Shown here piece after piece: positions 36,954 through 44,413 of a DNA stretch of 64,000 bases (its first letter is position 1; each line of letters starts with the position of its first letter). The DNA comes from Tropicibacter sp. Alg240-R139 (lineage in GTDB: Bacteria; Pseudomonadota; Alphaproteobacteria; Rhodobacterales; Rhodobacteraceae): NCBI RefSeq assembly GCF_900537075.1, contig NZ_UNRA01000003.1, forward strand, positions 411,082 to 475,081, in the 5' to 3' direction. The notes under the pieces were generated by a model that worked only from the letters and a program-made list of their open reading frames with translations, did not search any database and was not told where the DNA came from. Position numbers and translations under genes: made by a program.

Positions 36954-36987
36954 AGCAACACCAGTTTTGCATCTTTAGGGTCACACT

Positions 36988-37060
36988 ATCCCGCACATGT
37001 CCGGGTTATGACATGTACCTCCCTGTTGGACTTGGCCGGGCCTTGCGCCCGGTCTTTTTT
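36988..37060 (+). ncRNA. predicted trans-acting small RNA of about 73 nt, FNR-controlled
   Basis: The layout is that of a regulatory small RNA. Start near A36988 set by the FNR box and -10. First hairpin ACATGTC/GACATGT (36995-37001 with 37010-37016). Then unpaired ACCTCCCTGTTGGACTT (37017-37033) containing CCTCCC, complementary to Shine-Dalgarno sequences. Then a terminator stem GCCGGGC/GCCCGGT (37035-37053) followed by seven Ts. No open reading frame with a ribosome site fits inside. Expression is untested. Confidence 0.5.
37035..37060 (+). terminator. intrinsic terminator (of small RNA and/or response regulator)
   Basis: Seven-base-pair stem GCCGGGC / GCCCGGT with loop CTTGC, followed by CTTTTTTT. 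Confidence 0.88.
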
Positions 37061-37141
37061 TGTTCGGTGCAGATGCTGTGACGACTTGAAAATCTGCGCT
37101 ATCTATTTGAGCATCTGATTTTCACAGCACTGGACACACCC

Positions 37142-37462
37142 ATGAAACTTTTTGCGACAATTACATTTGTTGGCGGCTTGATGGTTTCGACTGCCGTTTC
37201 GGCCTGTCCCTGGGCCTCGGGCGGTTACGCTTTCAGCGAACACGGCATCTATGGCGATTTTACCGTAAATGCGGATTGCACTGAAATAGTCTGGAGCCGT
37301 CTGAGCGATGGCCCGGAAACCAGCGCGCTGGAGCGCACCAAACACGGGTGGGCCGGTGAGCTGGAAAAAGCGGACATCGAACTGCTGGATAACGGCGAGA
37401 ATCTACGGATCACCGGCACCGGCGGGGCGATGCGGCAAGTCAGGGCTGAGCGCAAGAACTGA
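37142..37462 (+). CDS. small secreted protein of unknown function
   Basis: 106 residues beginning with a signal peptide (MKLFATITFVGGLMVSTAVSA). The mature part is 85 residues with two cysteines (ACPWASGGY, NADCTEIVW), probably one disulfide, and beta-rich character. It has a weak ribosome site. Lies after the small RNA terminator, so it needs its own promoter. Family not recognised. Confidence 0.7.
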   Translation: MKLFATITFVGGLMVSTAVSACPWASGGYAFSEHGIYGDFTVNADCTEIVWSRLSDGPETSALERTKHGWAGELEKADIELLDNGENLRITGTGGAMRQVRAERKN

Positions 37463-37487
37463 GCCATCTCAGCTAAACGTTTGTGAT

Positions 37488-37520
37488 GGCACACCCAGAT
37501 GCACCGCGTTAGGGTGTGCC
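37488..37520 (+). promoter_or_regulatory. inverted repeat upstream of xthA
   Basis: Perfect nine-base arms GGCACACCC (37488-37496) and GGGTGTGCC (37512-37520), 15 bases apart, lying 26 nt upstream of the xthA start. Could be an operator or leader hairpin; no T run follows. Confidence 0.45.
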
Positions 37521-37545
37521 GATCGCGAACGAGGAACGCCTGCTC

Positions 37546-38334
37546 ATGCCCTTTACCCTTGCCACCTGGAACATCAACTCGGTCCGTCTGCGCGAGCCGA
37601 TCGTGCTGAAATTGCTCGAAGATGAGGCGCCCGATGTGCTTTGCCTGCAAGAGTGCAAAAGCCCCGTGGACAAGATCCCGTTGGAAGGGTTCGCGTCGCT
37701 TGGATACACCCATATGGTTGCGCGCGGGCAAAAGGGCTATAACGGTGTCGCTATCCTGTCTCGCATTCCGATGGTCGAGGCGGGCAGTCAGGACTTCGCC
37801 GAACTGGGCCACGCCCGCCACATCGCCGGAACGCTGAAAAATGGCGTCACGGTTCACAACTTCTATGTGCCGGCAGGTGGTGATGTACCAGACCGCGAGA
37901 AGAACGAAAAGTTCGGACAGAAGCTGGATTACCTGACCGACATGCGGGATTGGTTCAAAGCCGAACAAATGAAGAAATCTATTCTGGTTGGTGATCTGAA
38001 CATCGCGCCGCGTGAAGATGACGTCTGGGATCACAAAAAGCTGCTCAAAGTGGTCAGCCACACGCCCATCGAGGTCGAACATTTGGCTGAAACACAAGAC
38101 GCGGGCGGTTGGGTGGACATCACTCGCCAGGACATCCCTGAAGGGCAACTCTATTCGTGGTGGTCCTATCGCGCGCGCGATTGGGACACCGCTGACAAGG
38201 GACGGCGTTTGGATCATGTCTGGGCCACAGGGGACATCTCGAATTCGGGTCATTCCAGTCGTGTCCTGCGCGACGCGCGCGGCTGGGAAAAACCCAGTGA
38301 CCACGCACCGGTCTTTGCGACATTCGATCTGTAG
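37546..38334 (+). CDS. xthA: exodeoxyribonuclease III
   Basis: 262 residues from the ATG at 37546 with GAGGAACG before it. AP endonuclease/3'-5' exonuclease of base-excision repair. Family motifs: ATWNINSVR at the start, LQECKS (metal Glu), VPAGGDVPDREKNEKFGQ, VGDLNIAP, and the C-terminal catalytic SDHAPVFA. A long minus-strand frame over this gene is a shadow. Confidence 0.95.
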   Translation: MPFTLATWNINSVRLREPIVLKLLEDEAPDVLCLQECKSPVDKIPLEGFASLGYTHMVARGQKGYNGVAILSRIPMVEAGSQDFAELGHARHIAGTLKNGVTVHNFYVPAGGDVPDREKNEKFGQKLDYLTDMRDWFKAEQMKKSILVGDLNIAPREDDVWDHKKLLKVVSHTPIEVEHLAETQDAGGWVDITRQDIPEGQLYSWWSYRARDWDTADKGRRLDHVWATGDISNSGHSSRVLRDARGWEKPSDHAPVFATFDL

Positions 38335-38344
38335 CCCAGTGAAC

Positions 38345-38367
38345 GCCTGTTTTTTGAGCAAACAGGC
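38345..38367 (+). terminator. hairpin after xthA
   Basis: Eight-base-pair stem GCCTGTTT / AAACAGGC with a seven-base loop; no T tail, so a weak or rho-assisted terminator at best. Confidence 0.4.
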
Positions 38368-38437
38368 CCACCCCCACTTGGTTTCCGGCCCGACTGTCGG
38401 CATATAAAGGCCAAGCTTGAATCCAAAGAGGCACGTC

Positions 38438-39355
38438 ATGGACATTCTCAACGGCGCAGGCGGCGCCCCCGCCGCTGATCTAATCAAAGACGGCTCCGAG
38501 GCCACATTCATGGCCGACGTGGTCGAAACTTCGCAAGAGGTGCCGGTGATCGTCGATTTCTGGGCGCCTTGGTGCGGACCCTGCAAGACGCTTGGCCCCA
38601 TGCTCGAAGATGCAGTGACTGCGGCAAAGGGCGCGGTCAAGATGGTCAAAATCAACGTCGATGAGGCGCAGATGATCGCGGGGCAACTGCAGATTCAGTC
38701 GATCCCGACGGTTTATGCCTTCTTCAAGGGCCAGCCGGTTGATGGGTTTCAAGGCGCGCTCCCAGGGTCAGAGATCAAAGAATTTGTGGATCGTGTTGTC
38801 GCTGCTTCTGGCGGCGAAACCGCAGGCGGCCAACTGGATGAGGCGGTTGAAGCCGCCGAAGAGATGCTGACCAGCGGCGCGGCCGTGGATGCGGCGCAAA
38901 CCTTTGCTGCGATTTTGGGCGAGGACCCCAATCATGCTATTGCATACGGTGGTTTGGTCCGCGCGCATATCGCGTCGGACGATCTGGAGCAGGCCGAGGC
39001 TATCCTAAATGGTGCCCCGGCTGAAATCTCGGACAGTCCCGAGCTCGAAGCGGCGCACGCGCAGCTGGAACTGGCCAAACAGGCAGCCGATGCGGGCCCT
39101 GTGGCTGAGCTGACTGCGACGGTTGAGGCCGAACCGGACAACTGCCAGGCCCGTTTCGATTTAGCGCAGGCGCTGCACGCGAACGACAATGTGGAAGAGG
39201 CGGTGGCTCAACTGCTGGAACTCTTCCGTCGGGATCGCGAGTGGAACGAAGGCGCGGCCAAGGCGCAACTGTTCACGATTTTTGATGCGCTCAAGCCCAA
39301 TGACCCGGTTGTTCTGAATGGGCGGCGCAAGCTCAGCTCGATGATATTTGCCTAA
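38438..39355 (+). CDS. YbbN-like thioredoxin/TPR co-chaperone
   Basis: 305 residues from the ATG at 38438 (AGAGG site). The thioredoxin domain (about 20-125) has the active pair C46-G-P-C49 (FWAPWCGPCK) and the cis-Pro loop SIPTVYAF. A helical tail of about 170 residues, rich in Ala/Glu, forms TPR-like repeats. This architecture matches CnoX/YbbN, a redox chaperone that protects proteins from chlorine stress and works with GroEL and DnaK. Unlike the E. coli form, the full CxxC pair is present. Confidence 0.93.
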   Translation: MDILNGAGGAPAADLIKDGSEATFMADVVETSQEVPVIVDFWAPWCGPCKTLGPMLEDAVTAAKGAVKMVKINVDEAQMIAGQLQIQSIPTVYAFFKGQPVDGFQGALPGSEIKEFVDRVVAASGGETAGGQLDEAVEAAEEMLTSGAAVDAAQTFAAILGEDPNHAIAYGGLVRAHIASDDLEQAEAILNGAPAEISDSPELEAAHAQLELAKQAADAGPVAELTATVEAEPDNCQARFDLAQALHANDNVEEAVAQLLELFRRDREWNEGAAKAQLFTIFDALKPNDPVVLNGRRKLSSMIFA

Positions 39356-39381
39356 TAATAAATCAGGGCTAGTATCGGTAC

Positions 39382-40026
39382 ATGATGCAATCCGCCGATT
39401 TGCCGGACACGATCGCGGTGTTTCCACTGCCCGGGGCGCTTTTGTTGCCCCGGTCCCGGCTGCCACTTCACATCTTTGAACCGCGTTACCTTCAGATGCT
39501 CAACGATGCGCTGAAGACACCCCAGCGCCTGATCGGGATGGTTCAACCGAACCCGTCGCCTGAGCGTTCGGACAAGCTGCACATGATCGGTTGCGCCGGT
39601 CGCGTGACGCAGTTCTCCGAGACCGAAGATGGCCGTTACATGATCACGCTAAGTGGCGTGTCGCGGTTTCGGGTCAAAAGCGAGGTCGAGGGCTTTGCCC
39701 CGTACCGCCGTTGTCAGGTCTGCTGGAACGGGTTTGATCGCGATCTGGGGCGTGTTGAGGCGGATGACCGGTTTGATCGCAGAAGATTTCTGGATTTGCT
39801 GCATCGGTTTTTTTCGGCGCGGGATTTGTCTACCGATTGGGAAACACTCAAGGATGCGGATGATGAATTGCTGGTGAATTCGCTGTCGATGCTATTGGAC
39901 TTCGACCCTGAAGAAAAGCAGGCCTTGCTTGAGGCACCCTGCCTTGCAACTCGACGCGAAACCCTGGTGACGTTGATTGAATTTGCCCTTCGGGGCGGTG
40001 ATGGGAATGAGGACACAATACAATGA
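39382..40026 (+). CDS. Lon N-terminal (substrate-binding) domain protein
   Basis: 214 residues consisting only of the LON substrate-binding domain ([24 protein letters not shown], the classic opening, and [24 protein letters not shown]). It has no ATPase or protease part, so it is a stand-alone substrate-recognition or regulatory protein, common in alphaproteobacteria. Its stop overlaps the Trm112 start (ATGA). Confidence 0.92.
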   Translation: MMQSADLPDTIAVFPLPGALLLPRSRLPLHIFEPRYLQMLNDALKTPQRLIGMVQPNPSPERSDKLHMIGCAGRVTQFSETEDGRYMITLSGVSRFRVKSEVEGFAPYRRCQVCWNGFDRDLGRVEADDRFDRRRFLDLLHRFFSARDLSTDWETLKDADDELLVNSLSMLLDFDPEEKQALLEAPCLATRRETLVTLIEFALRGGDGNEDTIQ

Positions 40027-40208
40027 GCGAACAGAACCAGGCGTTTGATCGCCGCATGCTCGAGGTGCTGGTATGCCCGATGAGCCAGACATCCCTGGAC
40101 TATGATTCCGAGCAGCAAGAGCTGATCTCGAAATCCGCCGGTCTGGCCTATCCAATCCGCAACGGCATCCCGGTGATGTTGCAGGACGAAGCGCGCGACC
40201 TCGACTGA
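40023..40208 (+). CDS. Trm112 family protein
   Basis: 61 residues, full length for the bacterial YcaR/Trm112 family ([30 protein letters not shown]). Homologues activate methyltransferases in eukaryotes; the bacterial role is not settled. Only one of the usual cysteines (VCP) is obvious, so zinc binding is doubtful. Ends just before repeat copy C. Confidence 0.92.
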   Translation: MSEQNQAFDRRMLEVLVCPMSQTSLDYDSEQQELISKSAGLAYPIRNGIPVMLQDEARDLD

Positions 40209-40228
40209 AGTATTCTGCGGCTCGGTGG

Positions 40229-40445
40229 GCTCCCGCACCCGAGCGATCCTGGCTGCGCCAGCACCGCTAGCGGCTTTGGGCGTAGCGCCGCGCTGTGCGC
40301 GGCGCGGTCCCGCCAAGACGAGAACTTTCGGTGCTGGGGAGAACGGGTTCAATCATACGCCAACCGCCGAGCGAAGCGAGGCCCGGCCCAACAGGAGGAG
40401 TTGTTTCGTCAGAAACATCGACGACTGGCGGGAGCGCTTCCGGAG
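40229..40445. repeat. dispersed structured repeat, copy C (with internal insertion)
   Basis: Outer ends GCTCCCGC (40229-40236) and GCGGGAGC (40438-40445). P2 CTGGC-tgc-GCCAG (40249-40261), a compensated variant of copy A. P3 region GCGCCGCGC-tgt-GCGCGGCGC (40285-40305). P4 GTTTC-gtca-GAAAC (40403-40416). About 80 bp of extra, unrelated sequence splits P3 from P4. Between convergent Trm112 and ubiH-like genes. Confidence 0.82.
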
Positions 40446-40467
40446 GTCAAGCGCACTACGTGGCTTC

Positions 40468-41694
40468 TCAGATCGCCCGACCTTGCATCAGTTTCGGCAG
40501 ATCGCCCGTTAGTCCAGCGGCCTCGCGAACGAAACCACGCCGCAAGCCGGGCAACGAGCCAACGACCCCCATGCCAATGTCGCGACCCAGACGCAGCAAT
40601 GGGTTGTCGTTTGAAAACAGCCGGTTGAATGCATCCGTCGCCAATGCCAGCGTGGCAGTGTCGAAGCGACGCCATTGTTGATACCGCTCCAGTACAAGTT
40701 GCGACGCCATGTCCTCTCCTCGCCGTTCGGCAAGTGTCAAAACCTCTGCCAGGGCGGCCACGTCCCTCAGGCCTGCGTTTAGCCCCTGGCCCGCAATCGG
40801 GTGCATCCCGTGGGCCGCATCGCCGACCAGTGCCAAGCGATCCGCGACAAAGGAATTTGCTACTGTCAGGTTGAGCGGATAGGTGAAACGATCTCCTGCA
40901 AGTTTGATCTGGCCCAGAAAATCGCCGAACCGGGGGCGCAACACTTGCATATATGTTTTGGGCTCCATGGCGTTGATACGATGCGCCATCTCGGTCCGTT
41001 CGCTCCAGACGATCGAGCTGCGGTTGCCGGTCAGTGGCAGGATTGCCAGCGGTCCGGGCGGCATGAAGAACTGATGTGCAATGCCGTCGTGGGACATCTC
41101 ATGCTCGATAGCGCAGACTAGGGCCGTTTGCCCATAATCCCATCCGGTGCGTTTGATACCTGCGCGGGCGGCCGTGCCGCTTTTGCGGCCATCACAGCCA
41201 ACAAGCAGCTTACCGGTAACCTTGGACCCATCGTCCAGCGTGACCGAAACACCGGCCTGCAAAGCCTCTTGCGCGACCACAGTTTTGCCGTTGATTTGAG
41301 TGATATTTGGATCAGCCGCCATCGCATCCATGAAAGCGCGGCGCAGGTGGCGGTCCTCGACCATGTAGCCCATTGGCCCATCTTCAAGCTCAGCATGGTC
41401 AAAATGCATAAAGAATGGCGATGGACCTGCGCCCGCGTGTCCATCGGTGACCTTGATCTCTAACATCGGCTGGGCGTGGTCTTCGACCGCCTCCCACACG
41501 CCAATTGCCTTCAACAACCGTTGCGAGGCCAGCGCGAGCGCGTATGAGCGCCCGTCAAACGCCGCGTTCTTGCGGGTTTTGATCGGCAGCGCGTCGATCA
41601 CGGTCACGCTGTGCCCGGTTGCGGTCAGTGCCAATGCCAGGGCGGGGCCGTTCAGACCGCCGCCCACGATCACGATATCCGATGTCATATCCAT
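40468..41694 (-). CDS. UbiH/UbiF/VisC/COQ6-family FAD monooxygenase
   Basis: 408 residues from MDMTSDIVIVGGGLNGPALALAL; a longer frame lacks a ribosome site. FAD-binding GGGLNG at the N-terminus, and the second nucleotide motif LALVGDAAHGMHPIAGQGLN with the ubiquinone-hydroxylase hallmark GQGLNAG. Predicted to hydroxylate a ring carbon in ubiquinone synthesis. Whether it is UbiH, UbiF or UbiL cannot be decided without comparison. Confidence 0.92.
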   Translation of the reverse strand: MDMTSDIVIVGGGLNGPALALALTATGHSVTVIDALPIKTRKNAAFDGRSYALALASQRLLKAIGVWEAVEDHAQPMLEIKVTDGHAGAGPSPFFMHFDHAELEDGPMGYMVEDRHLRRAFMDAMAADPNITQINGKTVVAQEALQAGVSVTLDDGSKVTGKLLVGCDGRKSGTAARAGIKRTGWDYGQTALVCAIEHEMSHDGIAHQFFMPPGPLAILPLTGNRSSIVWSERTEMAHRINAMEPKTYMQVLRPRFGDFLGQIKLAGDRFTYPLNLTVANSFVADRLALVGDAAHGMHPIAGQGLNAGLRDVAALAEVLTLAERRGEDMASQLVLERYQQWRRFDTATLALATDAFNRLFSNDNPLLRLGRDIGMGVVGSLPGLRRGFVREAAGLTGDLPKLMQGRAI

Positions 41695-41779
41695 GAGGTG
41701 CAATATGCGCAGCCTTTCGGGATTGTCCATGCGGAACGCTGTCGCTACCGTCGCACCCAAATCAGTTGGGGAGGATAAC

Positions 41780-43108
41780 ATGGGCGACTGGCTGAAAATG
41801 ACGGCAAGCGATCTTGGGCGTGGGATTGCTGCAGGCGAGATTGATCCGGTTGAGCTGACGCAAACCTATCTGGAAGCCATTGACGCTCACCCGCTGCGAG
41901 ACCGAATTTATGCCCGTGTGACCCATGACCGCGCGCTTGCCGAGGCCAAAGCGGCAGCGGAACGCGCCAAAGTGGGCCGCCGCCTGTCGCTGCTGGATGG
42001 GGTGCCGATCAGTTGGAAAGACCTGTTCGACACGGCTGGCGTTGGAACTGAGTCCGGATCGGCGCTGCTCAAGGGGCGTGTTCCAGACACGGACGCGCTG
42101 GTGTTGCAGAACGCAACTGCATCGGGATCGGTTTGCCTGGGCAAGACACATATGTCTGAACTGGCGTTTTCCGGTCTGGGCTATAACCCGATCACGGCCA
42201 CGCCGCCTTGTGTACATGACGAGAGCGCCGTTCCTGGGGGGTCGTCATCCGGGGCTGGGACCTCGGTCGCATTCAATCTTGCGGCTTGTGGGATCGGCTC
42301 GGATACGGGCGGTTCGGTGCGCATTCCGTCGGCTTGGAATGATCTGGTGGGGCTCAAGACCACGTCGGGCCGCGTCAGCCTGGAAGGCGTTGTGCCGCTT
42401 TGCCTGCGTTTCGACACGGTGGGGCCGCTCGCACGTTCGGTCGAGGATGCGGCGCAGATGTTGGCCATGCTCGAAGGCGGGGTGCCTGCTGACCTGCGCG
42501 GCGCGTCTCTCAAGGGGCTTCGGTTTGCGGTTTTGAAAACCGTTGCTTTGGACGATCTGCGCGACGCGCCCGGTCAGGCATTCGACGATGCTGTCCGCCG
42601 GTTGGAGGCTGCTGGCGCCATCATCGAGACGATCGAGGTGCCGGAAGTAGAGCAAGCCCTGCCATTGAGCGGCGCGCTTTACACGGCCGAGGCCTATGGC
42701 CTGTGGCGTGATGTGATCGAATCCAATCCCGATGCGATGTTTTCGGAAATTCGGGAACGGTTCCAGGCGGGAGGTAATTTCTCGGGGCCAGATTATGTGG
42801 CGGCCTGGGCGGCGTTGGAAAGCTACCGTGCGGCCTGGGATGCTGCCGTGGCGGGTTATGACGCTGTGCTGGCACCAACCTCTCCGATTCTGCCGCCGAA
42901 TCTGGCACGCCTGGAAAGCGATCACGAATACTATGTAACCGAAAACCTGCTGGCACTCAGAAATACGCGCATTGGCAATCTGATGGGGCTTTCCGCCTTG
43001 AGCTTGCCCACCGGCACCCCAAGCTGTGGCATCATGCTTATGGGGCAACCCGACTGCGAAGAGGCGCTGCTGCGCGTTGGTGCAGCGGCCGAAGCTGCGC
43101 TGACCTGA
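41780..43108 (+). CDS. amidase (amidase-signature family)
   Basis: 442 residues from the ATG at 41780 (GGGGAGGATAAC site). The catalytic triad fits exactly: K80 (ISWKDLF), S155 (GGSSSGAG) and nucleophile S179 (GSDTGGSVR), with the spacings 75 and 24 of the family. It is not GatA: no partner gatB/gatC lies near. Substrate unknown, possibly small carboxamides. The long upstream frame is antisense to the ubiH-like gene. A weak hairpin ATTGCC/GGCAAT follows at 43117. Confidence 0.93.
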   Translation: MGDWLKMTASDLGRGIAAGEIDPVELTQTYLEAIDAHPLRDRIYARVTHDRALAEAKAAAERAKVGRRLSLLDGVPISWKDLFDTAGVGTESGSALLKGRVPDTDALVLQNATASGSVCLGKTHMSELAFSGLGYNPITATPPCVHDESAVPGGSSSGAGTSVAFNLAACGIGSDTGGSVRIPSAWNDLVGLKTTSGRVSLEGVVPLCLRFDTVGPLARSVEDAAQMLAMLEGGVPADLRGASLKGLRFAVLKTVALDDLRDAPGQAFDDAVRRLEAAGAIIETIEVPEVEQALPLSGALYTAEAYGLWRDVIESNPDAMFSEIRERFQAGGNFSGPDYVAAWAALESYRAAWDAAVAGYDAVLAPTSPILPPNLARLESDHEYYVTENLLALRNTRIGNLMGLSALSLPTGTPSCGIMLMGQPDCEEALLRVGAAAEAALT

Positions 43109-43216
43109 ATGTCACAATTGCCAAGCGCGGCAATGCTTTGTCTGGACGAAGCGGGGTGTGATCTGTAATTTGGTCTCAAACGGGGCGAGAATGATCCCGG
43201 TATTGAGGCAGTTGAG

Positions 43217-44398
43217 ATGAATTTCCCTGAGCGGTTTTCGAACCTTCCGGCTTATGCATTCCCGCGTCTGCGCGCGTTGCTTGATCATCATGATCCGGGC
43301 GGTGATGTCGTGCATATGACGATTGGTGAGCCCAAGCATGATTTCCCGCAATGGGTGACCGATGTCATCATGGAAAACGCCGCCGGTTTTCGGGGCTATC
43401 CCGACAACAACGGAATACCAGAGTTGCGCGGCGCGATCGCGGATTGGATTGGACGGCGTTATGGGGTGCAGATGGATGCTGACACTCAGGTGATGGCGCT
43501 GAACGGCACGCGCGAGGGGCTGTACAATGCAGCCATGGCGCTGTGCCCTGAGGTGAAGAATGGCCAAAAGCCAGTCATCCTGTGCCCGAACCCTTTCTAC
43601 CAAGTTTATATGGTCGCGGCCCTTTCTGTTGCAGCCGAGCCTGTCTTTGTGCCAGCAACGGCGTCCACGGGGCATCTGCCTGATTACGCAGGTTTGCCGG
43701 ATGACGTGCTGAACCGCACTACGGCGGCCTACATTTGTTCGCCTGCCAACCCGCAAGGCGCAGTTGCGAGCCGAGATTATTGGGCTGATTTGATTCAGCT
43801 TGCCGAGCGGTTCGATTTTCGCATTTTCGCCGACGAATGCTATTCCGAGATCTATCGGGATGAGGCTCCGGTGGGTGTTCTGAGCGTCGCACAAGAGCTT
43901 GGTGCAGACCCAGAACGGATCACGCTCTTCAACTCTTTGTCGAAACGGTCGAACTTGGCGGGCTTGCGGTCAGGATTGATCGCGGGTGGGCCTGAGACGA
44001 TTGCGCGGGTCAAGCAATTGAGGGCCTATTCAGGTGCTCCGCTGCCGATGCCCTTGCAAATGGCGGCGGCACGGGTTTGGGCGGACGAGGCGCATGTGGT
44101 CGAAAATCGGCGTCTTTATCAGGAAAAATACGCCATCGCCGATCAGGTCATGACAAGCGTGCAGGGCTATCAATCTCCTAAGGCTGGTTTTTTCCTGTGG
44201 CTGCCTGTCGATGACGGCGAGCAGGCGGCGTTGAAGCTGTGGCAAGAGACCGGTGTACGGGTGCTGCCTGGTGCATACTTGGCGCAGGGCGAACCGGGGC
44301 AAAACCCGGGCGAGACATATATTCGGGTCGCGATGGTGGCCCCAAAAACAGAATTGCAGCGCGGGTTGGAAACACTTCGCGACTGTATTTACGGATGA
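43217..44398 (+). CDS. class I/II aminotransferase (DapC/AspC-like)
   Basis: 393 residues. PLP-dependent transaminase: the lysine is in NSLSKRSNLAGLRSG, with ICSPANPQGAV and FADECYSEIYRD for cofactor binding and a C-terminal substrate Arg in YIRVAM. Its place just before ftsK is shared by roseobacters, in which it is usually annotated as a putative succinyldiaminopimelate or aspartate aminotransferase. No direct evidence for the substrate. Confidence 0.92.
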   Translation: MNFPERFSNLPAYAFPRLRALLDHHDPGGDVVHMTIGEPKHDFPQWVTDVIMENAAGFRGYPDNNGIPELRGAIADWIGRRYGVQMDADTQVMALNGTREGLYNAAMALCPEVKNGQKPVILCPNPFYQVYMVAALSVAAEPVFVPATASTGHLPDYAGLPDDVLNRTTAAYICSPANPQGAVASRDYWADLIQLAERFDFRIFADECYSEIYRDEAPVGVLSVAQELGADPERITLFNSLSKRSNLAGLRSGLIAGGPETIARVKQLRAYSGAPLPMPLQMAAARVWADEAHVVENRRLYQEKYAIADQVMTSVQGYQSPKAGFFLWLPVDDGEQAALKLWQETGVRVLPGAYLAQGEPGQNPGETYIRVAMVAPKTELQRGLETLRDCIYG

Positions 44399-44413
44399 GG
44401 TTCGAGGGTAGGC

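Noticed and set aside
37249-38655. 468-codon minus-strand frame
   Set aside because: Antisense to xthA and the start of the YbbN-like gene, both of which have clear family motifs.
40225-40681. Overlapping plus-strand frames of 75-128 codons
   Set aside because: They read through repeat copy C and the antisense of the ubiH-like gene.
41447-41779. 111-codon upstream extension of the amidase
   Set aside because: Antisense to the ubiH-like gene; the GGGGAGG ribosome site fits the ATG at 41780.
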